In this document: positions 17,423 through 23,323 of the stretch, one piece after another | Layout of the letters: every line of letters begins with the position of its first letter | Position numbering within the stretch: position 1 is the stretch's first letter | Assembly: GCA_900541555.1 (NCBI GenBank) | Contig: UQKE01000002.1 | Span: 43,511 to 107,510, forward strand | Source of the DNA: an uncultured Porphyromonadaceae bacterium | GTDB taxonomy: Bacteria; Bacteroidota; Bacteroidia; Bacteroidales; Muribaculaceae | Direction of reading: 5' to 3' | DNA: 64,000 bases | Position numbers and translations under genes: made by a program | The notes under the pieces: generated by a model | What the model was told of the DNA's origin: nothing | The model's input: only the letters and a program-made list of their open reading frames with translations | Database searches by the model: none

Positions 17423-17468
17423 GATAATATAGGATGCGTCTCAGCAAAACAATTTCAAGCAAGCTTGA

Positions 17469-17498
17469 TTGTTCTGCTCTCGACTTTCACTATATTTG
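17469..17498 (+). promoter_or_regulatory. Tandem promoter 3, proximal to the B3/4 gene
   Basis: TTG (17469-17471), 19-nt spacer, TATATTTG (17491-17498), 20 bp before the ATG at 17519. Confidence 0.75.
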
Positions 17499-17518
17499 TA
17501 TATATAAATCAATAAAAC

Positions 17519-18184
17519 ATGCAGATAAAGATAGAAGACATAATAACAGAAGGCGCTCCCGATTTGCAAATCGGGCTTATTCGCGCAGAAGTGGAAAATT
17601 CTGAAACAAGCGATGACCTTTGGAAAGAAATAGAGGATATGTCGCTTCGTATACGAAATAGTTATGAATTGTCGTGGATAAACAAGCGTCCTGCAATTGT
17701 AGCGACAAGAAGTTTGTATAAGAAAATGGGAAAAGATCCCAACCGTTATCGCGTATCGAGCGAAGCGCTTTGCAGGAGGGTTGTAAAAGGAATGGACATT
17801 TATCGAATAAACACGCTTGTGGATTTAATCAATTTAGTGTCGATGGGAAGCGGATATTCAATTGGCGGTTTTGATGCCGATAAAATAGTAGGGGATACCG
17901 TGACATTAGGCGTAGGGAAGCATGGAGAATTGTTTGAAGGCATAGGCAGGGGAGTGCTGAATATTGAAGGATTGCCTGTTTATCGCGATGCAATAGGGGC
18001 GATAGGTTCTCCAACCAGCGACGAAGAACGAACAAAACTTACATTGGAAACGCGCAGATTGCACATGCAGATCAATGCATTCGGGGAAGAAATGGCGCTT
18101 CAAGATACAATGGAATGGTCTGTTCGGTTATTGGAAAAATATGCATCAGCAAGAAATATTGAAACACATATATTTAGGCCATGA
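17519..18184 (+). CDS. B3/B4 tRNA-binding-domain protein
   Basis: A 221-residue protein matching the stand-alone B3/4 domain of phenylalanyl-tRNA synthetase beta subunits. Key features are a WINKRPAIVATRSLYKKMGKDPNRYRVSSEAL segment, the NTLVDLINLVSM helix, IGGFDADKIVGD, and DAIGAIGSPTSDEERTKL. In free-standing form such proteins are thought to bind or edit tRNA or amino acids; substrate unknown. The gene overlaps tsaC by 4 bp (ATGA), so the two translation-related proteins are made together, from the unusual triple promoter. Confidence 0.85.
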   Translation: MQIKIEDIITEGAPDLQIGLIRAEVENSETSDDLWKEIEDMSLRIRNSYELSWINKRPAIVATRSLYKKMGKDPNRYRVSSEALCRRVVKGMDIYRINTLVDLINLVSMGSGYSIGGFDADKIVGDTVTLGVGKHGELFEGIGRGVLNIEGLPVYRDAIGAIGSPTSDEERTKLTLETRRLHMQINAFGEEMALQDTMEWSVRLLEKYASARNIETHIFRP

Positions 18185-18786
18185 AAATTTTGAAATTGCA
18201 GGAACGCAATCCTAACGAACGATATATCGCCATGGCTGCGGATGCGCTAAGAAATGGCGATATCATAATTTATCCGACAGACACGTTGTATGCAGTGGGC
18301 TGCGATGCGTTGAACAATAGCGCAATATTAAAAGTATGCAAGCGTAAGAATATTAATCCGGAGAAAACGCATTTGTCTATTGTGTGTGATAGCATATCCA
18401 TGGCGTCGGAGTATGCAAGATTTAATGATCAGCAGTTTAAAATGCTTCGACGTAATCTTCCGGGACCATTCACATTTGTATTTCCTTCTTCTTTATCGTT
18501 GCCAAAGGTGTTTAAAGGTCGGAAAACTGTCGGCATACGCATTCCGGACAATCAAATCGCCATATCGCTTGTACGGGAGTTGGGTAGACCGATTCTTTCT
18601 ACCACCATAGAATATGCAGATGAAGATTATGCCGTAAATCCGGACTTAATTGCCGAAACCTACGCCGAAACTGCAATATATTTGCTCGATGGCGGAGAAG
18701 GCAGCATTGTTCCTTCGACGGTTGTCGATTGCACCGACGATACTCCGAAAATCCTTAGGGAAGGGAAAGGCGAGCTTCAATATTGA
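18181..18786 (+). CDS. L-threonylcarbamoyladenylate synthase, Sua5/YciO/YrdC family
   Basis: A 201-residue single-domain YrdC-fold protein. YPTDTLYAVGCDALN and CKRKNINPEKTHLSIVCDS match the nucleotide and threonine-binding motifs, LPGPFTFVF the next loop, and VPSTVVDC the conserved STV motif. It should make threonylcarbamoyl-AMP for t6A37 of tRNA. YciO paralogues look similar, so assignment to TsaC rather than YciO is not certain; no second Sua5 domain is present. Translationally coupled to the B3/4 gene. Confidence 0.85.
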   Translation: MKILKLQERNPNERYIAMAADALRNGDIIIYPTDTLYAVGCDALNNSAILKVCKRKNINPEKTHLSIVCDSISMASEYARFNDQQFKMLRRNLPGPFTFVFPSSLSLPKVFKGRKTVGIRIPDNQIAISLVRELGRPILSTTIEYADEDYAVNPDLIAETYAETAIYLLDGGEGSIVPSTVVDCTDDTPKILREGKGELQY

Positions 18787-18813
18787 AAAAAAAGAAAGTG
18801 ATTATATGCTACG

Positions 18814-18845
18814 GCGAGGAGAATTTCTTTTTCCTCGCTTTTTTT
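18814..18845 (+). terminator. Intrinsic terminator after the tsaC-type gene
   Basis: GCGAGGA (18814-18820) pairs with TCCTCGC (18832-18838), followed by seven T. It lies 28 bp after the stop codon. Confidence 0.85.
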
Positions 18846-19317
18846 GTGCTACGTCTCTTTATTTCAAATGAAGGGAAGAAATAGGATTAATTTTACGGCA
18901 AAGAGAAATGGTTATGTGTGAATTGGTCAATAGGTGATCATGTAGTTCGTAAATGTAAATTTACAAGTGCAAAAATTTAATTTTGGACGTTGTAGAGCGG
19001 ATAGTTTTAAGTATGACTATTCTAAGTTTACAATGATAAAACCATGCACATTTGCAACGATAAATAAGAATTAACATTTAAAGTAACTACAATGAAATCA
19101 GATGGCATAAGTGTATATATTGCAATTCTCAGTTTAATAATAGCAGGAGATTTAGTATACTTAGATTTATTGTGTAGATTTGTATGTGTAATATGTTAAA
19201 TGATAAATAATAACGTATATATACTAAAACAAACAGTTTAAGCTCTAATACTAGTCGCTTGTTAGTTGTATTTGCAACTGTGAATTGTCTGATGCAAATT
19301 ATATGAATTTTGTAAAT
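18846..19317. other. AT-rich intergenic stretch
   Basis: About 470 bp, clearly more AT-rich than flanking genes. The only reading frame I would note is a 35-codon one at 19092-19199. No RNA gene, repeat or insertion sequence was recognised. Confidence 0.6.
19092..19199 (+). CDS. Possible small membrane peptide (35 aa)
   Basis: ATG at 19092 opens a 35-residue frame, MKSDGISVYIAILSLIIAG followed by DLVYLDLLCRFVCVIC, with one hydrophobic segment and three Cys. The sequence upstream is AT-rich, with no clear promoter or ribosome site. In AT-rich DNA such a frame can occur by chance, so this is only a candidate. Confidence 0.2.
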   Translation: MKSDGISVYIAILSLIIAGDLVYLDLLCRFVCVIC

Positions 19318-19348
19318 TTTGTTTCGTGAGCAGATTTGTTTATCTTTG
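19318..19348 (+). promoter_or_regulatory. Promoter of the XRE regulator
   Basis: TTTG (19318-19321), 19-nt spacer, TATCTTTG (19341-19348), 19 bp before the ATG. A full-consensus Bacteroidetes promoter. Confidence 0.78.
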
Positions 19349-19367
19349 TAAATAAAAAATTGAAGCT

Positions 19368-19766
19368 ATGGGTGATGAAAAATGCGAATTGGTGGAACGT
19401 TTGGCGGAATACTTAGAGCGCAAAGGAATTAGCAGGTCGCAATTTGCAGATCGTTGCAATATTCCGCGTCCTACGGTTAGCCAAATGTTGAGCGGACGTA
19501 ATAAAAAGATAGGACATGAGATATTGATAGCTATCCACAATGCGTTTCCTGATTTGTCAATGCAATGGCTTGTATTTGGCGAAGGGAATTATTCGACAGA
19601 AAACAAGTCTACGACATCGCTTGAGAATGCGTTATTTGCAAACGAATCGGATAATCAATCGGAATATTCAATTGTCAAGCCCTTTCAGCAATCGTCAAAA
19701 GAAATCACAAAGATTGTCGTATTTTTCTCAGACAATAGTTTTGCTGAATATTGTTTGAAAAAATAA
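19368..19766 (+). CDS. XRE-family helix-turn-helix transcriptional regulator
   Basis: A 132-residue regulator. Residues 8-66 form an HTH_3 domain: LVERLAEYLERKGISRSQFADRCNIPRPTVSQMLSGRNKKI, with SRSQFADRC and RPTVSQML as the two recognition helices. The FPDLSMQWLVFGEGNY segment is typical of Bacteroidales XRE proteins. The C-terminal 60 residues are polar and end in KIVVFFSDNSFAEYCLKK, a short beta-like tail also seen in that group. It is alone, with a strong promoter, at the head of a gene-poor AT-rich island. It could be a repressor left over from a mobile element or a chromosomal regulator; its target is unknown. Confidence 0.85.
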   Translation: MGDEKCELVERLAEYLERKGISRSQFADRCNIPRPTVSQMLSGRNKKIGHEILIAIHNAFPDLSMQWLVFGEGNYSTENKSTTSLENALFANESDNQSEYSIVKPFQQSSKEITKIVVFFSDNSFAEYCLKK

Positions 19767-19957
19767 ACATCACTCACTTCCGAGTATTTAGTCGACAATT
19801 TACCACATTAAGCATATTGGTTTGTGTGCTTATTTGGGCTCAAACAAACACAAGAGGATCTATAGCAGACTTGAAATTGTTGTTCGTAAAATCGTCAGCT
19901 CTCAGTTCCTATGGCAACCATTATCGGCATCTTGCAAGCATTGACGGCTTAATAATT

Positions 19958-20341
19958 ATGAAAAAGTGTCGAGTTTATCGTATTGATAATGATGTGTGCG
20001 GAAAGAATGGCAACCCATTGGCATAAACCGAATTGGACAAGGACGTGTGTGGTTGAAGAATATTAAGCGAATTCGAAGCTAAAAAGATGCTGCGCAAGAA
20101 TTCTGAAATACTTGAAATGAATCGAGGCAACACTAAATAGGTTTTTTATTTATTGAGACAACTCTTATCAGGAATATCACAATCTGACGGTCAACCTAAA
20201 TTAGGAAACCATAGAAATACTCAAAGATTGGAAAAATTAGAATCGCTTGATGAAATAAATGATAAGATTCAAAAAGAGACGGGGAAAGGCGACGCTATTT
20301 TTGGAAAGAATACACGCCTCACCTTGGCTTTTCAAAAGTAA
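19958..20341 (+). pseudogene. Possible decayed reading frame with three in-frame stops
   Basis: From the ATG at 19958 a single frame runs to a TAA at 20339-20341, broken by three stops (near 20024, 20054 and 20138). Pieces such as RILSEFEAKKMLRKNSEILEM and RLEKLESLDEINDKIQKETG have a protein-like, charged composition. The last 62 codons are open, starting from a TTG at 20153. No family is recognised. It may be a relic gene in the island, or chance. Confidence 0.25.
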
Positions 20342-21007
20342 CATAACTGGCATTATGTTAAATAGGATTTTATGTAATAATCTGATATATAGTTCTATGA
20401 TATTCTGATATTGTTGCAATTGAGAGATGCTGTAATATTATCTTTTATGGTATCTCGTGAGCAAGAATTGCGAAATGTACTATTATATATTTTCTATGAT
20501 ATATGATATTTTGGTGTGTGGTAGTTGCATGATATTAACTGTATACTGGTAAGGTATTCTAATACGCTGTGGACATTATTCTATTTTTCTAATATACATT
20601 ACATTTTCAATGTGCAGCGATACAATATTCATTATGTAGCGATATGCTAATATGGTAATGAATATTCAACTCATTAAATTTTAATGAAATCTGATAATAT
20701 CTTGCCTTTTCGATTTCTTACGATTTGTTCGTTTTGATAAAAGTAATTGGAATAAAGAGCATTTAGATGCCATTTTAGGATGGCTCTTCCCTATTGCTGT
20801 TGTGGTAGGGATAAGTGATTGATACTTAATCGATTGTATTGATTGTTGTTTTTCTGATTTGGAAATAATTTTGAGACTATTTATCGTTGTCTTTTAATGT
20901 ATTTGCAATACCTTACACATGAATGTTTACGGTAAATTGTTGATTTTGCGAACCTCGCTACGATACATAGATGTTTAGTCGCTCGAGATAAGTGCGGTGT
21001 GAAGAGG
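20342..21007. other. AT-rich intergenic stretch, no gene seen
   Basis: About 665 bp rich in A and T, with recurring short words (GATATT, ATGATAT, and GCAGCGATA/GTAGCGATA twice within 50 bp near 20615-20645). No RNA gene, terminal inverted repeat or long frame is supported. Confidence 0.6.
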
Positions 21008-21430
21008 TTATTCTTTAAGATATTTGTATGCTTCGATATATTTGTTCAATCTTGCCAAATCCTTTTCAGTGACTTGCGGCAGTCGAGAAATATCCATATT
21101 GTCTTCTAAGTCATGTATTTTTACTTGCTTGCCGATTGTGTTTTTCCTACATCGTTTGATAAAGTCACTGTAACTTTCGTTTTTATTTCGAGTAACAGAT
21201 AGGATTGCATCGATTATTTTGCAAGGAAATCCTTCTGACAGTAAAAAATCAGTTGTAATGTGTGTATCTTCTATGGTGTCATGAAGTAATGCAACTATCT
21301 TTTCTTCGTTGGTAACGCATTTACACGATACCCGTATTGGATGGAAGACGTAAGGCACACCAGCTTTGTCTGTTTGCCCTGCATGAGCTTTTGTAGCTAT
21401 GAGTAATGCTTTTTCAAGTAAAGTATTCAT
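21008..21430 (-). CDS. Small HD-domain phosphohydrolase, MESH1/SpoT-hydrolase-like
   Basis: A 140-residue HD-domain protein. IATKAHAGQTDKAGVPYVFHPIRV contains the first metal His (FHP), VALLHDTIEDTH the HD pair plus ED catalytic motif, and VKIHDLEDNMD the distal Asp/Asn motif. This order is that of RelA/SpoT-type (p)ppGpp 3'-pyrophosphohydrolases. There is no synthetase, TGS or ACT domain, so it is a stand-alone hydrolase (small alarmone hydrolase type). It lies alone at the edge of the AT-rich island with no partner synthetase visible. Some stand-alone hydrolases act as antitoxins to toxic alarmone synthetases, but no such toxin is seen here. Confidence 0.85.
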   Translation of the reverse strand: MNTLLEKALLIATKAHAGQTDKAGVPYVFHPIRVSCKCVTNEEKIVALLHDTIEDTHITTDFLLSEGFPCKIIDAILSVTRNKNESYSDFIKRCRKNTIGKQVKIHDLEDNMDISRLPQVTEKDLARLNKYIEAYKYLKE

Positions 21431-21520
21431 AATTTATGATTATATTTTGAATGGGATATGGGTAACATGCCTCTGTAAATGGGAAACGATAAATATGGTT
21501 GTTCTGTTAAGAAATTGATG

Positions 21521-21558
21521 GACAAAAAAGGACACATCTTTTTTATGACGTGCCCTTT
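21521..21558 (-). terminator. Intrinsic terminator after the BspA-like gene
   Basis: On the minus strand AAAGGGCAC (21550-21558) pairs with GTGTCCTTT (21527-21535) with one wobble, followed by a T run. It is 20 bp past the stop of the BspA-like gene. Confidence 0.75.
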
Positions 21559-21577
21559 GTCGTATAAATATTGGTTG

Positions 21578-22561
21578 TTATCGGTGCATGTATTTGGTTA
21601 CGTTGTTTTCGGAGCAGATGATGTAGACGCCCATTGGCGCAGAAACGCGAACACTCCCCTTCCCTGTGGCTATTTTTACTCCGGAAATGGAATATATGGC
21701 AATTTCGCTATCTGCGGCGGTTGCGATTAATTCGCCATTATTCGAGTGGATTTGCAATGTTTTTGCCGATTCCATGGCAACTCCGGAAGGAATGCCCTCG
21801 GATTCAATAAATTCGATGGCTTCCAATTCTGTTTTCCATGCTTCCTCGTATAGTGCTTTGGTGCCAGCCGGAATATATACTTTGATCAATCCGTTTCTTG
21901 TTATATTCGGTGTGTTTAATGTGTTTGAATCAAGTTCCGGGGGCGTGGTTGCATTGATTGATATGCTTTGAAGACACGTAGCATCAAATGCTTGATATTG
22001 GATATGTTTTATTTTGCTTCCAAAAGATACGCTTTTCAAAGACGTGCAATTGCAGCATGCAAATTCATTCAGCGTTTCCAATCCTTCAGGGAAGTTTATT
22101 TCTTCCAATGATATGCAGCCTAAGAAAGTATCAGGTGCAATTTCTTTCAAATCTTGCGGCAATCGGATGACTTCCAATGTTTTCATCTGAGCAAAAGCAT
22201 GATAGCCTATTGTCGTCACTGTTTCCGGAATTGTCAGTGTTAGAATGTCACCATCAGGATAGTCGCCATATTCGCTGAAAAAAGCGTTTGCGCCAATTGC
22301 TGTAATGGTGTATGTCGTGCCCCCGTATTCAAATGTTTCCGGAATGACAACATTTTCATAGTGATGCGGACCGTCATACCAATTTTGAAATAGCGTAAGC
22401 GTTGCCGTTTCCCAAAAACTGTCGATTTCGAAATGAGATTCGTTTAGGATGTCATCCTTGTCGGGGTTGTAGTATTCTATTGTTTCTCCATTTGCCGGCA
22501 TGATACACAATGCGGCTGCGAACAGCATTGCTGCCAATTTAGGTCTTTTTAGGTTTGTCAT
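21578..22561 (-). CDS. BspA-like leucine-rich-repeat surface protein
   Basis: A 327-residue secreted protein. After a signal peptide (LAAMLFAAALCIMPANG) comes a beta-strand region and then LRR_5/BspA-type repeats: LTIPETVTTIGYHAFAQMKTLEVIRLPQDLKEIAPDTF and similar units. The last 60 residues, including IAIYSISGVKIATGKGSVRVSAPMGVYII, resemble the C-terminal sorting domain of type IX-secreted proteins. A surface location is therefore likely, with adhesion a family-based guess. Its start overlaps the end of the small Cys-rich membrane gene by 23 bp, so it is probably expressed from the same transcript. Confidence 0.83.
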   Translation of the reverse strand: MTNLKRPKLAAMLFAAALCIMPANGETIEYYNPDKDDILNESHFEIDSFWETATLTLFQNWYDGPHHYENVVIPETFEYGGTTYTITAIGANAFFSEYGDYPDGDILTLTIPETVTTIGYHAFAQMKTLEVIRLPQDLKEIAPDTFLGCISLEEINFPEGLETLNEFACCNCTSLKSVSFGSKIKHIQYQAFDATCLQSISINATTPPELDSNTLNTPNITRNGLIKVYIPAGTKALYEEAWKTELEAIEFIESEGIPSGVAMESAKTLQIHSNNGELIATAADSEIAIYSISGVKIATGKGSVRVSAPMGVYIICSENNVTKYMHR

Positions 22562-22742
22562 TTTTTATTTTATTTTTGTTATTTAATTCGTTGTATTTCA
22601 AGCATCCACAGCTATATGGACATGAAGAACAACCTGCGTTCCTTTTTTTACTCTTTTTTAAGTTGCGAACAACAATTATGACTATCGCTATAAAGACGAT
22701 AGCAATAACTGCATATTGTATTTGTTCACCGGTCATGACCAT
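22539..22742 (-). CDS. Small Cys-rich single-pass membrane protein (FeoB-associated-like)
   Basis: A 67-residue peptide with one transmembrane helix (YAVIAIVFIAIVIIVVRNL), a basic stretch, and a Cys cluster CSSCPYSCGCLKYNE. This layout matches FeoB-associated Cys-rich membrane proteins (PF12669), although no feoB is nearby. It could bind metal or a thiol partner. The start may be the first or third codon. It has a promoter with TATCTTTG just upstream and leads into the BspA-like gene. Confidence 0.65.
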   Translation of the reverse strand: MVMTGEQIQYAVIAIVFIAIVIIVVRNLKKSKKRNAGCSSCPYSCGCLKYNELNNKNKIKNDKPKKT

Positions 22743-22758
22743 TGCTTAATACGTTAAT

Positions 22759-22791
22759 CAAAGATACGGCAAAGTTGTCAATATTTCCAAA
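22759..22791 (-). promoter_or_regulatory. Promoter of the Cys-rich membrane peptide and BspA-like gene
   Basis: Minus strand: TTTG (22788-22791), 21-nt spacer, TATCTTTG (22759-22766). The box is 16 bp before the ATG. Confidence 0.65.
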
Positions 22792-22801
22792 TGAAGCGAA
22801 T

Positions 22802-23323
22802 TTATTTTTTCAAATTCTGCAATTTTTCAAATTCGAGTTCGAAATTAGGCGTAAAAAATCCTGTTTTTAAGCGTGTGGAAATTTCGTGGCGCGAGAAAAA
22901 CCGACCTTCTGATATTTCAGCAGGGTCGGTTTTGATTGCCGACGGATCTGCAACGCAGCGAAATGTATGAACCAATTCTCGCTCAATCGCGCTTTCAAAC
23001 AAGTAGGTATAGAGCCATTCGAAATTGATATCGACAAGTCCCAATTCTTCGCTTGCTTCCCTTTTTAACGCATCGTGAATCGATTCTCCGAAATCAACAT
23101 GTCCGCCTACCGAAGTATCCCATCGTCCGGGTTGCACATCTTTTGTTTCAGCCCGATGTTGCAGGAATAATTCCCCTGATGCGTTGAAAACGTGCAAATG
23201 CACAACCGGATGCAAAGGACGGTCGCCGCTTGCAGAATGGCATTCTGCCCTTGTCGCAGAGCCGATGACGTTTCCGGATTTGTCGACTATTGGGAGCAAT
23301 TCTCTTTTGTTATTGTTTGGCAT
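22802..23323 (-). CDS. NUDIX hydrolase (IDI-like subgroup)
   Basis: A 173-residue NUDIX protein. The Nudix box is GGHVDFGESIHDALKREASEELGL. The N-terminal KSGNVIGSATRAECH and HPVVHLHVFNASGELFLQHRA segments match the YfcD/isopentenyl-diphosphate-isomerase-like subgroup, which hydrolyses nucleotide-linked diphosphates; substrate unknown. It is the last gene of dsbD-mazG-topB-nudix, overlapping topB by 14 bp. Confidence 0.88.
   Translation of the reverse strand: MPNNNKRELLPIVDKSGNVIGSATRAECHSASGDRPLHPVVHLHVFNASGELFLQHRAETKDVQPGRWDTSVGGHVDFGESIHDALKREASEELGLVDINFEWLYTYLFESAIERELVHTFRCVADPSAIKTDPAEISEGRFFSRHEISTRLKTGFFTPNFELEFEKLQNLKK

Larger units (their letters stand above)
17283..17498 (+). 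repeat. Tandem 76-bp promoter-bearing repeat (two clear units, one diverged unit, one partial)
   Basis: Units 17339-17414 and 17415-17490 differ at about 7 of 76 positions. Each starts with TATATTTGGATAATATAGG, continues with GCGTCTC (17360-17366 and 17436-17442), and has an inverted repeat (CAGAACAA 17369-17376 with TTGTTCTG 17393-17400; in unit 2 17445-17452 with 17469-17476, one mismatch). A third TATATTTG (17491-17498) begins a partial unit. Upstream, 17283-17338 looks like a diverged unit (GGATGTTCTCGGCA, then TGCAAA/TTTGCA arms). In all three complete units the right arm overlaps the -33 element. Confidence 0.88.

Noticed and set aside
20342-21007. Possible replication origin or CRISPR-like repeats in the AT-rich stretch
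   Set aside because: No DnaA-box cluster, no regularly spaced direct repeats and no dnaA, cas or integrase gene; only short AT-rich words.
18787-21007. A complete insertion sequence or prophage
   Set aside because: No transposase, integrase, terminal inverted repeats or target-site duplication could be seen.
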